Shown here piece after piece: positions 39,694 to 48,490 of a stretch of DNA of 64,000 nt. The stretch is from positions 371,886 to 435,885 of the forward strand of contig NZ_QKZL01000001.1 of NCBI RefSeq assembly GCF_003253995.1, written 5' to 3'. Below the pieces are notes generated by a model. The model was given only the letters and a program-made list of their open reading frames with translations. It was not told where the DNA came from and ran no database searches. Source of the DNA: Palleronia aestuarii. GTDB lineage: Bacteria; Pseudomonadota; Alphaproteobacteria; Rhodobacterales; Rhodobacteraceae. The translations under genes were made by a program, and so were the position numbers. Each line of letters begins with the position of its first letter. Position 1 is the first letter of the stretch.

Positions 39694-40760
39694 GCGGCAA
39701 TCCCGAACGTCATCGTCTCCGCGGTGAGGCCCGGCCCGAAGGCCATGCCGCACCCCTTGGCACCGGCCGCGCCCTCCGCGAGCATGCGCTCCAGCACGAA
39801 CATCACGGTAGCGGACGACATGTTGCCATTGGCGCGGAGCACCTCCCGCGAGGGGGCGAGCGCATCGGGGGCGAGGCCCAGGGTCCGCTGTACGGCGTCG
39901 AGTACCGACCGGCCGCCGGGATGGACGGCCCAGAGATCGATTTCGTCGACCGTATCGCCGTGGAGGATCGCCGAGACGTCCTCGGCAAGCACCGTCTGGA
40001 TCGTTGCCGGTACCCGGCCCGACAGGACCATGTCGAACCCATCGTCGCGAACGCTCCACGTCATCAGGTCGCGCGCATCGCGTGCGAGCAATGCCTTGAA
40101 CCGGTCGAGCCGAATACCCGTTTTCTCAGCAGTCACCAGCGCGGCCGAACAGCCATCGCCCCAGAGACAGAAGGTAAGAAGCCGTTCGAGATCGTCGGTC
40201 TCCTTGAGATGCAGGGTCGTAAGTTCGCAATTGACGACGAGAACCCGCGCGTCGGGCTCGGAGCGAACGATGTGGTGGGCGATCTTCAGGGCGTTGATCG
40301 CGGCGTAACACCCCATGAAGCCGATCAGGGTACGCTCCACCGACGGCGAAAGCCCGGCGCGATGAACGATCTCGAGATCCAGCCCGGGCGCCGAAAGTCC
40401 CGTGCAGCTCGCAACGATGAGGTGGGTGATCGACGCCCGTGTATCCGAAATGTCGAGGCGATCGATCGCCTGCATCGCGAGATCCGCGGCTGCTGCCTCG
40501 TAGAGGTCCATGCGCTTCGCCGTTCCGGGAAACGCCCCCCGGCGGTAGACGCCATCCCTGTCGACTGTCGGTCCTTCGGGATCGTCCGCGGGCGCGAAAC
40601 AGGAATGCCGCTTCTCGATACCCGCCCTGTCGGCCATCTTGCGAAACAGGGCCTGCTGCCGAGGTTGCTTGCTGAGGCTGGCCGCCGCGAAACGCAGAAA
40701 ATAATCGTGCACTTCGTATTCCGGCACCGCCGTTGCAATGCGGTTGATGTGGGCATGCAT
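39690..40760 (-). CDS. Type III polyketide synthase
   Basis: The protein has 356 residues and a chalcone-synthase-like homodimer fold. The catalytic triad is intact: Cys151 in FMGCYAAINAL, His280 in AVHPGG and Asn313 in NGNMSSATV. It extends acyl-CoA with malonyl-CoA to pyrones or resorcinols. The ATG at 40760 has GGAG ten bases before it; the frame above is not conserved. It is the first gene of the operon. Confidence 0.92.
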   Translation of the reverse strand: MHAHINRIATAVPEYEVHDYFLRFAAASLSKQPRQQALFRKMADRAGIEKRHSCFAPADDPEGPTVDRDGVYRRGAFPGTAKRMDLYEAAAADLAMQAIDRLDISDTRASITHLIVASCTGLSAPGLDLEIVHRAGLSPSVERTLIGFMGCYAAINALKIAHHIVRSEPDARVLVVNCELTTLHLKETDDLERLLTFCLWGDGCSAALVTAEKTGIRLDRFKALLARDARDLMTWSVRDDGFDMVLSGRVPATIQTVLAEDVSAILHGDTVDEIDLWAVHPGGRSVLDAVQRTLGLAPDALAPSREVLRANGNMSSATVMFVLERMLAEGAAGAKGCGMAFGPGLTAETMTFGIAA

Positions 40761-41403
40761 CGAGGCGGCTCCGTGCTCAGGATCATCGGTTAGTTGGTAA
40801 GACGTACTGGAGAAACGCCGAGCAACGGGAAACGTTTCGCGCGGCCCGATCCATGAGACAATATGCCCTGTCGATGCATCGGCTCTGTTGAGGCTTCGCC
40901 AAGTACGTTTCTGGCTCATCGGCTTGGCGTTCATCGAGTTGGCAAGTTCGCTCAAAATTCGTTGCCTTGGAGCGCCACCCCCCATGCATTGGCTTGGCGC
41001 TTGGCCCGCATCTGAGCATCGTCGAGCCCACTGAGGCAGGGCGGACCGACAATCCGCTTCTCGGAGCGTGGATCTTTCCGAGCCCCGCCGTTTCAAGGTA
41101 AATAGCGGTGGCTGTAAACCGTAACGCGCTGAAAAATTTTGACAGTTTTGTGTGGTGGCGGAGGGAAAGAGATACGCAAAAACTCCGCTCAGTGGGCAGA
41201 GTCAAATCTCGACCAGCTGCCACGTTTCTCCGAGGATAGCGTGCGATACGATTGCTTTCTCTCATCCTCGCCGGGCGCTTTGACGGATTTTCGCGGTTGC
41301 GGCGCCTTTGCGCAGGGCGCCTCAAGACACTGACTTGCCTCTCTTTTTCTTTCACGCCTTCGTCTTCCTGTAACCGCTGTGAGTCGCAACGAAGGAGATG
41401 AAA
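40761..41403. other. Intergenic junction region of the island
   Basis: There is no gene that I can support in these 640 bases, although antisense frames exist. GC content drops toward the right. A segment at 41153-41177 resembles the 3' end of a tRNA-Ser on the minus strand (CCCTCCGCCACCA), possibly an attachment remnant. This is the likely left edge of the island. Confidence 0.5.
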
Positions 41404-41607
41404 ATGAAATCGACCTGTCTGAACCAAAAAGAACTGGCGAAACGCTGGACCATTTCACACCGAACCTTGGAGCGCTGGCGGTGGGCCGGCGAAGGTCCTG
41501 CATACATGAAGATCGGAGGTCACGTCGTTTATCGTATGGCCGATATCGAGGCCTTCGAACGCAACGTCATGAATACCACATCCGATCAGGGCGTTCCGGC
41601 CTACTGA
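41404..41607 (+). CDS. AlpA/excisionase-like helix-turn-helix protein
   Basis: The protein has 67 residues. It has the MerR-like HTH_17 pattern: LNQKELAKRWTISHRTLERWRWAG, then GPAYMKIGGHVVYRMADIEAFE. Such proteins control excision or transcription in mobile elements. The second ATG (41404) is chosen because AAGGAG ends six bases before it; the first ATG lies directly against that site. It stands alone at the island edge, and no integrase is in the window. Confidence 0.85.
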   Translation: MKSTCLNQKELAKRWTISHRTLERWRWAGEGPAYMKIGGHVVYRMADIEAFERNVMNTTSDQGVPAY

Positions 41608-42157
41608 CGACGCGCTCCCCCGATGGCGGAACTTGGCTCACCCATCAGTTGTAGGGTTAGCAACTTGATGTCGTCAACGCCTACGGGTTCGAGCCAGACG
41701 GAAACAGTGTGGCGCGACGCCGGTCCCAGAATCTGTCGTGCCACTATTGGCAGTGACGGGCCAGCGATCTCCTTAGCGCAGGCTTGGGAGCAGCTCTCGA
41801 TTGATTGGCATCAGCGGTGCGCGGTCTTTGAAGGCAGGACGCGCCTGCAATGCTCACCCTAGGCAAGAACCCAAATGACGCCAAGCGGTCGCCACGCACG
41901 GCGCTTGGTCACTCATGCACCGCTTAAATCCCTTCCGCACATAAGGCCCTTCCACTCATCTTCTGGGAGAGGCTTCCGGTCCACCTCCTGTGGTTTGGCG
42001 ACATACCGATTTCCTATGACGTCGAGTGCAAACCAGCCCACCACTCATCCGTATATTCCAAAATTTTGGCATTAACGCTCATAATTCAAAATTATAGAAC
42101 GATGCTTAAGCAACGCGACTGCGCCGCCCACTACGTCAACAATGAGGTCCTTCTCGC
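41608..42157. promoter_or_regulatory. Intergenic region with two operator-like palindromes
   Basis: No gene is supported here. The right part is AT-rich, with a 12-base perfect palindrome CCAAAATTTTGG at 42058-42069 and ATAATTCAAAATTAT at 42081-42095, just upstream of the helicase operon. They are likely control sites for that operon. Confidence 0.5.
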
Positions 42158-44581
42158 ATGGCCCGACTAAGCCTTTCCACCGAACGCGTCCGTACGCTTG
42201 TGGACGAGAAGGTGGTGCCTCTCTTCCTCGCGGAGCGGAGTACGGCCCGCGTCTGCAAGGTACTTAACGACCGCCTATCGGAACTTGGTGCTGACGGCAC
42301 TATTCACCCGAACAGGATCCATGCGTTGCTGTCCGATGATGTGTCGCGGGGCGTAAACGAAGCGACTCTCGCTCTTGTCGAGCAGGCCGCCGCTGATCTT
42401 CACAAGAACGGAGCCGACTGGCAGGAGCGTGCGCAGAAGAACGCCGTCCAGCTGTCAGCCGAAGCCGAGTTCCTGCGGGATAATAGCGGGCTCGACAACA
42501 AGGCGATCACGAAGCGACTGTCTTTGCCGCCAGCAGTAGCGCGTCACCTGCTTTCGTCGGCGCACGCTGCCCTGCCTGCCGCCACTGCTGTGCCTGTTTC
42601 TAAGAAGTCCGCCGCACCCGACTGGAGCTTCCAGGATGTTGCCGTGGCTCATACCCTTGACGCGTTCCGCCAGCGCCCGACCTCCAAAGTAGGGCTGGTG
42701 TTGCCGACCGGGGCCGGAAAAACCCGCACGGCCCTGCGGATTGTTCTGGAGCTGCTTGCTAAAAATCCGATGGACACCGCGAAGGTGTATTGGGTTACGC
42801 ACCGCACCAACCTGCGTACGCAGGCCCACAAGGAACTGCAGAAGCTTCTCACGACCGGCAAGGGCCAGGTTCCCGAAAACGCCGCCTCGCTGCTGGCCAA
42901 GCGGATCGAGTTCGTGATGGTCAGCGCGCTCAGTGAAATCTTCGATCACAAGGCCGAGCCGCCGGCCCTCGTCGTTATTGACGAGGCCCACCATGCGGCT
43001 GCGCCGTCCTATCAGGCCATCTTCGATGCCGAGCAGCCTGTACCGGCCCTGTGCCTGACCGCCACCCCGAACCGAATGGACAACTTGCCGATCGGAATCG
43101 ACGAGATCGCGTTCACGATAACTTACCGCGAGCTTGAAGACCGCGGCGTTATCATCATGCCCGAGTTCCTCGACTTCCCGGTCGAGAACTTCGAGTGGTC
43201 TGACGAGCAGGTTCGCGACCTTGCCGACTATGTCGTGGACCGCTGCGAGGACGAGTTCACCAAGGTGCTGGTGCTGGCGCCTCGGATCGACCGGGTCGAG
43301 GAGTTCTATGATGTGCTGGCCGAGCGGCTCTCGCGCGCGCCCGATCATCCGCTCTCCCAAGACGATCTATGCTATGTCCACGGCAAGGGAAATTCGCTGC
43401 ATACCGACAATGACGACTTCCTCGCCGTCTTCGCCGAGAAGCCCCGGGCGATTCTCGTTTCGGCGCAAATCCTGCTCGAAGGGTTCGATGATCCGGCGAT
43501 CAATACCGTCATCATGACCTATCCGTCGAAGAGCGTGATCCGGCTGATGCAGGCCGCCGGGCGCTGCGTGCGTTACTTTCCCGGCAAGGGTTCAGCCTAT
43601 GTCGTTCAGGCCCGCAACGACGACCTCGCCTATCACTTTGACCAGCGCTGGCTGTATCAAGAGATCAGCGACTACCTCCGGCCCGAATTAATCGACATCG
43701 ACTATGGGAGCGAGGCCGACCTCACAGACAAGGTCGCAGCGCTGCTCGGCAAGCACAGTGTGAAGGACGCAACAGTCACTAGAGTCCTGGAGCAGCTCAA
43801 GACCATCGGCCCCGGCCAGACTTGCCGTGTCCTGCTCAACGGGCTGCCCTACTATGGCGCCCTCGACAAGTTCGAGGAGCAGGCCGAGTGGGGGGCGCTC
43901 CTCGAAACCTCGGAAAACAGCGCGGCGTTCCGCGGAGTGTTTAACGCCTTCAGCGCCCTGGGTGCCCACCTGTCCGACCCGACCGAATTTCTGGCGCGGG
44001 CGGGGGCACGGCACGGGATCAAGAAGGACCTTTCCGCCGGGAGCCTCTGGCGCTCCATGATGCAGGTTCTGACCTCTTGTTACTTCGCGCGCGAGGAGCT
44101 CTTCGGAACCCTAGATATGGCCCGGCAGGCACGCCCGACGAAGACACCGCACGGCCCGACCACCTGGCTGCGCTATGTGGCCTTCACCTTCCGGCCCCAG
44201 ATCGGCCCCGAGCTGACGGCCTTCCTTGCCGACTGCCACAACCGCGAGGCCGTCATTGCGGCCTATCTCGACCATCCGGGCTCGTACGCGATGGCCATCA
44301 AGTTGCCCCTGCCGCTTGCCGGCTACGAGGCCTGGCTGCTCACGCAGGAGGAGGTGGCCGCCTTCGAAGGTTGCCTGGAAACGCTGCGTGGCCTGCTGTC
44401 TGATACGCCGCCTGCCGATCAGTTCGCCGCCCTTGCCGGCTATCTCGCCGGTGCTGACTACCGCGGGCTGCCGGCCCGGATTCTGATGCGCGCCGAAGCG
44501 TTTTTGGCCGCCGAGGCCTGCGAGGCGCGCACCTTCACCCTTTCGCCCGACCAAACCGCCATCACAGAAGGAGACGGATAA
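42158..44581 (+). CDS. SF2 DEAD/DEAH helicase of the island
   Basis: The protein has 807 residues. After a 150-residue N-terminal region of unknown type comes a restriction-type helicase core: Walker A PTGAGKT (183-189), DEAH (275-278) in VVIDEAHH, LTATPNR, and motif VI QAAGRCVRYF. The C-terminal 300 residues match nothing I know. No nuclease motif is visible. It shares one base with the ParB-like gene, so the pair is one operon, next to dndA. Confidence 0.85.
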   Translation: MARLSLSTERVRTLVDEKVVPLFLAERSTARVCKVLNDRLSELGADGTIHPNRIHALLSDDVSRGVNEATLALVEQAAADLHKNGADWQERAQKNAVQLSAEAEFLRDNSGLDNKAITKRLSLPPAVARHLLSSAHAALPAATAVPVSKKSAAPDWSFQDVAVAHTLDAFRQRPTSKVGLVLPTGAGKTRTALRIVLELLAKNPMDTAKVYWVTHRTNLRTQAHKELQKLLTTGKGQVPENAASLLAKRIEFVMVSALSEIFDHKAEPPALVVIDEAHHAAAPSYQAIFDAEQPVPALCLTATPNRMDNLPIGIDEIAFTITYRELEDRGVIIMPEFLDFPVENFEWSDEQVRDLADYVVDRCEDEFTKVLVLAPRIDRVEEFYDVLAERLSRAPDHPLSQDDLCYVHGKGNSLHTDNDDFLAVFAEKPRAILVSAQILLEGFDDPAINTVIMTYPSKSVIRLMQAAGRCVRYFPGKGSAYVVQARNDDLAYHFDQRWLYQEISDYLRPELIDIDYGSEADLTDKVAALLGKHSVKDATVTRVLEQLKTIGPGQTCRVLLNGLPYYGALDKFEEQAEWGALLETSENSAAFRGVFNAFSALGAHLSDPTEFLARAGARHGIKKDLSAGSLWRSMMQVLTSCYFAREELFGTLDMARQARPTKTPHGPTTWLRYVAFTFRPQIGPELTAFLADCHNREAVIAAYLDHPGSYAMAIKLPLPLAGYEAWLLTQEEVAAFEGCLETLRGLLSDTPPADQFAALAGYLAGADYRGLPARILMRAEAFLAAEACEARTFTLSPDQTAITEGDG

Positions 44582-45846
44582 TGCCCCTGACTTTCCAGGA
44601 CATCGGCCAGCCGATCACGGTGGACTTCGACAAGGTCTTCCTTGATCCTAACAACCCGCGGATCGCACCAGACCACATCTCGCGCTACAGCGATGCCGAC
44701 GCGATCTTCGAGCCCGACCTGCAGAAGAACCTCACCGAGACGGTCTACAACGTCTATCAGGCCGGTGAGCTTGAAGAGGCCATCGTCGCGCAAGGCTGGG
44801 TGCCCATTGACCCGATTATCGTATGGGAACACCCCGACAAGCCCGGCCACTACATCGTCGTCGAAGGCAACACCCGGACCTCGGTTCTTCGCAATATCCG
44901 CGGGGCCCGTCTTGAACGAGAGCGCACCAAGCTCAAACGATTTAAGAAGGGCGGCAAGATGCCCGCCGAGGAGGTGAAGGCCCAGGAGCGCCTTGTGGCC
45001 AAGCTGGAGCAGATCATCAGCGACACCGACAAGCTCTCGGTTCACCCGGTCAAGGCCGCCACTATTGACGAGCTGGAAGAGAAGCTGCCGATCTTGCTTG
45101 GCGTCCGCCATATTTCGCACGCCAAGCAGTGGGGGCCGTACGCCACCAACCTCTACATAACCTCGCTCTACCACCGCTTCTTCGCTGACCGGCACGGCGA
45201 TGACGAGGCGCTGCGCCTCGAAGAGGACCTCGTGGTGCGGGTCTCCGACCTTGTGTCACTCGGGCCTACCAAGACCCGGCGCAACATCCAGTCGGCCTCG
45301 GCCTTCGGCCACTTCAAGGCGAATTTCGAGGACCAGCTTCCGGATGGGGAGGAGTTCTTGGACAGCGACCACTACTTCTTCGAGAACATCCTGCAGCACA
45401 AGTTCACACAGAACCTGTTCGGCTTCACCAAGGATCGGCTATATTTGCCGCCCGAAGGAGAAAAGGCGCTGTTCGAATGGGCGTTCTCCAAGCCGCGACC
45501 CGCCAACAACGACAAGAACCAGAACATTTTCTACAAGGCGGAGAATATCCGGCTTCTCAGTGACATGGCCCGCTATGACGGTGAGAACAGTACCTCCTTC
45601 GCGGCGCAGTTCGATACGGACGAACCGGAGAACACCAAGAAGACCATGCGGATCGTCGAGGCGGAGTTCCGCATGCACAAGGCGCGTCAGACACCACTGA
45701 ACACCCTGCAGTCGCTGCTGGAGTCCCTTAAGGACCTGAAGGGCGAGACCATGGTCTCTCAGGCGGAATTTTTGGAGCCTACGTTGCGGGAGATCGCAGA
45801 TCTGACCGCCCACTACCTAAAGATGATGGAGGCCGATGCCGCATAA
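44581..45846 (+). CDS. ParB/Srx-fold-like protein paired with the helicase
   Basis: The protein has 421 residues. Residues 20-105 resemble ParB nuclease/CTPase folds: DPNNPRI, then GWVPIDPIIVW, and EGNTRTSVLR in place of the ParB ERR motif. A lysine/arginine-rich helix follows, with no obvious HTH after it. The role is unknown; DNA binding or nicking is plausible. It is translated from the helicase operon by a one-base overlap and converges with dndA after 288 bases of gap without genes. Confidence 0.7.
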   Translation: MPLTFQDIGQPITVDFDKVFLDPNNPRIAPDHISRYSDADAIFEPDLQKNLTETVYNVYQAGELEEAIVAQGWVPIDPIIVWEHPDKPGHYIVVEGNTRTSVLRNIRGARLERERTKLKRFKKGGKMPAEEVKAQERLVAKLEQIISDTDKLSVHPVKAATIDELEEKLPILLGVRHISHAKQWGPYATNLYITSLYHRFFADRHGDDEALRLEEDLVVRVSDLVSLGPTKTRRNIQSASAFGHFKANFEDQLPDGEEFLDSDHYFFENILQHKFTQNLFGFTKDRLYLPPEGEKALFEWAFSKPRPANNDKNQNIFYKAENIRLLSDMARYDGENSTSFAAQFDTDEPENTKKTMRIVEAEFRMHKARQTPLNTLQSLLESLKDLKGETMVSQAEFLEPTLREIADLTAHYLKMMEADAA

Positions 45847-46134
45847 GTTGCATGTCCATCTTGCCGAGAAACTGCAGGCGCGCCGCGAGACCTAGCAATC
45901 GACCGGACTCGGAAGATATCAGTCGGAGGCGCGTGCAGCTTTGGCTGTGCGCGTCTCGACCAAGTTCCATCCGTCCGCGTCTTTATTGCCAACATTCAAG
46001 CCCAAGACATCAACCGCTTCTCTCAAATACCTGATGACGTTTATGCGATGGCAGTGCGAAGGAACGTTCTTGCATATCCAAAGTGGCTAAGCATGCGGTG
46101 CCTGAATTCAAGTATGCCATTCATCGAGCTCAAA

Positions 46135-47265
46135 CTAGAGTAGCGATTTAATCCGTCGGACCAATTCACCCCAGTCAAAGTCGGGTGTTAAGTGACACCA
46201 GGAAAGACGAATTGCGCCCTGAATTTCAGCATCGGACAAGCCCATTGCCTTCAAGACATGGCTCGGCTCATAACTCGCTGAAGTGCAAGCAGAGCCGTTC
46301 GACACGGCCACCAAACCCTTAAGCGACAGCATAACCGCCTCGGAATCGAGACCGTCGATGCTGATGTTCAGCACATGGGGAACCAGTCGAGCTTCATCCC
46401 CGTGCAGAGAGATCTTTAGGTTTCCAAGGGCTGCGAGCGCCTCGGAGCGAATTGCCAAGCACCTCTCGTGTCGCGCCTTGAAGTTTTTCTCAGCAAGCTC
46501 CGCAGCCAAACCGAAGCCGACGATCAAGGGGGTTGGAAGAGTGCCGGGTCGCAAGCTGCGCTCTTGCCCACCACCATAGACCAAAGGCTCAACTGGTGGT
46601 CTTCGATACCTGCGACGACGTGCAATTAGAGCGCCCACCCCAACGGGCCCGTAAATCTTATGCGAACTCGCACTAATAAGATCGATCCGAGGCAATCTCA
46701 GTTCGTCGACCACCTTGCCGAAGCTCTGGGCTGCATCGACATGCAGATACGCGGCTAACCCCTCGAGCCCTGCTGCGATCTCATTGATCGGTTGGATGAC
46801 GCCGGTTTCGTTGTTGACGTGCATGACCGAGACCACAAGCGTGTCTGACCGAACCGCCTCGAGCACACGCTCGGGCGGGACAAATCCGTCGAGGTTGGGG
46901 GGGACGAGCGTCACCTCGAAGCCACGCCGCTCCAGCACCTCCAAGGGCTCCAGAACAGCTTTGTGTTCGATGGCAGTCGAAACGATGTGTAGCCGTCCAG
47001 TTTGCTGGCCATATTCTGCGAGTCCCAGCAAAGCGATGTTGTTGCTTTCGGTTGCACCGCTGGTGAAGACAACCTCGCTTGGCTCGGAACCAACTAGTGA
47101 CGCCACCTGCTCGCGTGCGACCTGCACCACCTTCTTAGCCTGCAATCCAAACTCGTGAGTGCGGCTTCCCGCGTTGCCCACTTCCTCGCAGAAGTGACGA
47201 ACCATGAGATCCTGCACGGCAGGTTCCAATGGTGTCGTCGCGTTACAGTCCAGATAGACTACCAA
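46135..47265 (-). CDS. dndA: Cysteine desulfurase DndA
   Basis: The protein has 376 residues. It is an IscS/NifS-type PLP enzyme that frees sulfur from cysteine for DNA phosphorothioation. The PLP residues are H101, D177 and K203 in SSHKIYGP, and the catalytic C327 lies in NGSACTSAS. The start is MVVYLDCNATTP. It is divergent from dndB with 124 bases between, the usual dnd layout. Confidence 0.95.
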   Translation of the reverse strand: MVVYLDCNATTPLEPAVQDLMVRHFCEEVGNAGSRTHEFGLQAKKVVQVAREQVASLVGSEPSEVVFTSGATESNNIALLGLAEYGQQTGRLHIVSTAIEHKAVLEPLEVLERRGFEVTLVPPNLDGFVPPERVLEAVRSDTLVVSVMHVNNETGVIQPINEIAAGLEGLAAYLHVDAAQSFGKVVDELRLPRIDLISASSHKIYGPVGVGALIARRRRYRRPPVEPLVYGGGQERSLRPGTLPTPLIVGFGLAAELAEKNFKARHERCLAIRSEALAALGNLKISLHGDEARLVPHVLNISIDGLDSEAVMLSLKGLVAVSNGSACTSASYEPSHVLKAMGLSDAEIQGAIRLSWCHLTPDFDWGELVRRIKSLL

Positions 47266-47389
47266 GGCGCTCCTCCATGCGAAAAGTTTGGTTGCGCTCC
47301 CAGCGTGTACGTTTCTGATTTGACAAACAGAGCGTCCTATGGCTCATGGTGTTTGTATCCCACAGAGCGTCGCAAGGTGCAAGTTCGTG

Positions 47390-48490
47390 ATGTCAGAAGG
47401 CTTCGAAATCGTGTTCCCCGCTATCCGCGGGATCCAGGCAGGCAGAGAGTACTATGTATCAATGTGCCCACTACGGCTGCTGCCAAGACTCTTTGTCTTC
47501 AATGAAGAAGAAATACTTCCGGAGATGCGCGCTCAGCGACAGCTGAATCGCTCTCGAATTCCTGAAATGGCGAGATATATCACCGAGAATCCTAATGACT
47601 ATGTTTTTTCGGCGATTACAGTATCGGTTGATGGTCAAGTGGAGTTTGAAAGGCTCTCGTCAGATGAGGAAACAGGCCGAATTGGCATGCTCCATATCCC
47701 AATGGATTCACGTTTTGTAATAAATGATGGACAGCATCGACGAGCCGCAATCGAAATTGCGCTTCGAGAACGCCCCGAGTTATCTGATGAGACGATATCT
47801 GTTGTTTTCTTCCTTGATATTGGGCTTGAGCGCTGCCAGCAGATGTTTGCTGACCTGAATAGGTATGCAATTCGGCCGTCCAAGTCACTAGGGGTGCTGT
47901 ATGATCATAGAGATGAAACTGCACTGCTTGCTAAGGGTCTCGTTCTGAAATCAAAAATATTCCGAGACGTTGTGGAGGTCGAGAAAACAACGCTTTCGCC
48001 ACGCTCTAGGCGCCTCTTCACCTTGAGCGCAATCTACAATGCTACAAATGAACTAATCTCCGGTGTTGATCTTGAGGAGCCACAAGAAGCGGCAGAGCTC
48101 GCTGTAAAATTCTGGGAGGAAGTTGCTCAGCACATGAAGGAATGGGAGCTCGTGCGCAACGGTCAAATCACGGCCGGAGAGGTCCGCCAAGATTTCATCA
48201 ACTCACACGGAGTGGTGCTCCAAGCCTTGGCGCGAGTCGGCAATACCCTGGTTCGTAAACACCCGAACGATTGGCAGAAGAAGCTCAAGAAGCTCTCAGA
48301 CATCGACTGGAAACGGTCAAATGCTGCGCTGTGGGAGGGCCGCGCCCTGCTCGGCGGACGGGTCTCCAAGGCGCAACAAAACATTATCCTCACCGCCAAC
48401 GCGATCAAGCAGAAGCTCGGCATCGAGCTTTCGCCAGAGGAGCAACGTGTCGAGGACGCATTCAATCGAGGAGAACATGCAGCAGCCTAA
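47390..48490 (+). CDS. dndB: DNA sulfur modification protein DndB
   Basis: The protein has 366 residues. It carries the DGQHR motif (113-117) of the DndB family and the family opening PAIRGIQAGREYY. DndB is a repressor and modulator of modification in other bacteria. I start at 47390, since conserved residues begin there and AAGGTG lies upstream; an ATG at 47339 also exists. It overlaps dndC by 14 bases. It is notably AT-richer than the neighbours, a sign of transfer. Confidence 0.92.
   Translation: MSEGFEIVFPAIRGIQAGREYYVSMCPLRLLPRLFVFNEEEILPEMRAQRQLNRSRIPEMARYITENPNDYVFSAITVSVDGQVEFERLSSDEETGRIGMLHIPMDSRFVINDGQHRRAAIEIALRERPELSDETISVVFFLDIGLERCQQMFADLNRYAIRPSKSLGVLYDHRDETALLAKGLVLKSKIFRDVVEVEKTTLSPRSRRLFTLSAIYNATNELISGVDLEEPQEAAELAVKFWEEVAQHMKEWELVRNGQITAGEVRQDFINSHGVVLQALARVGNTLVRKHPNDWQKKLKKLSDIDWKRSNAALWEGRALLGGRVSKAQQNIILTANAIKQKLGIELSPEEQRVEDAFNRGEHAAA

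Noticed and set aside
40783..41427. 214-residue minus-strand frame upstream of the PKS gene
   Set aside because: There is no recognisable sequence, and it spans the composition change at the island edge.
47266..47389. DndB operator in the dndA-dndB gap
   Set aside because: A TACG half is present but no partner at the spacing I recall for DndB; I cannot support a site.
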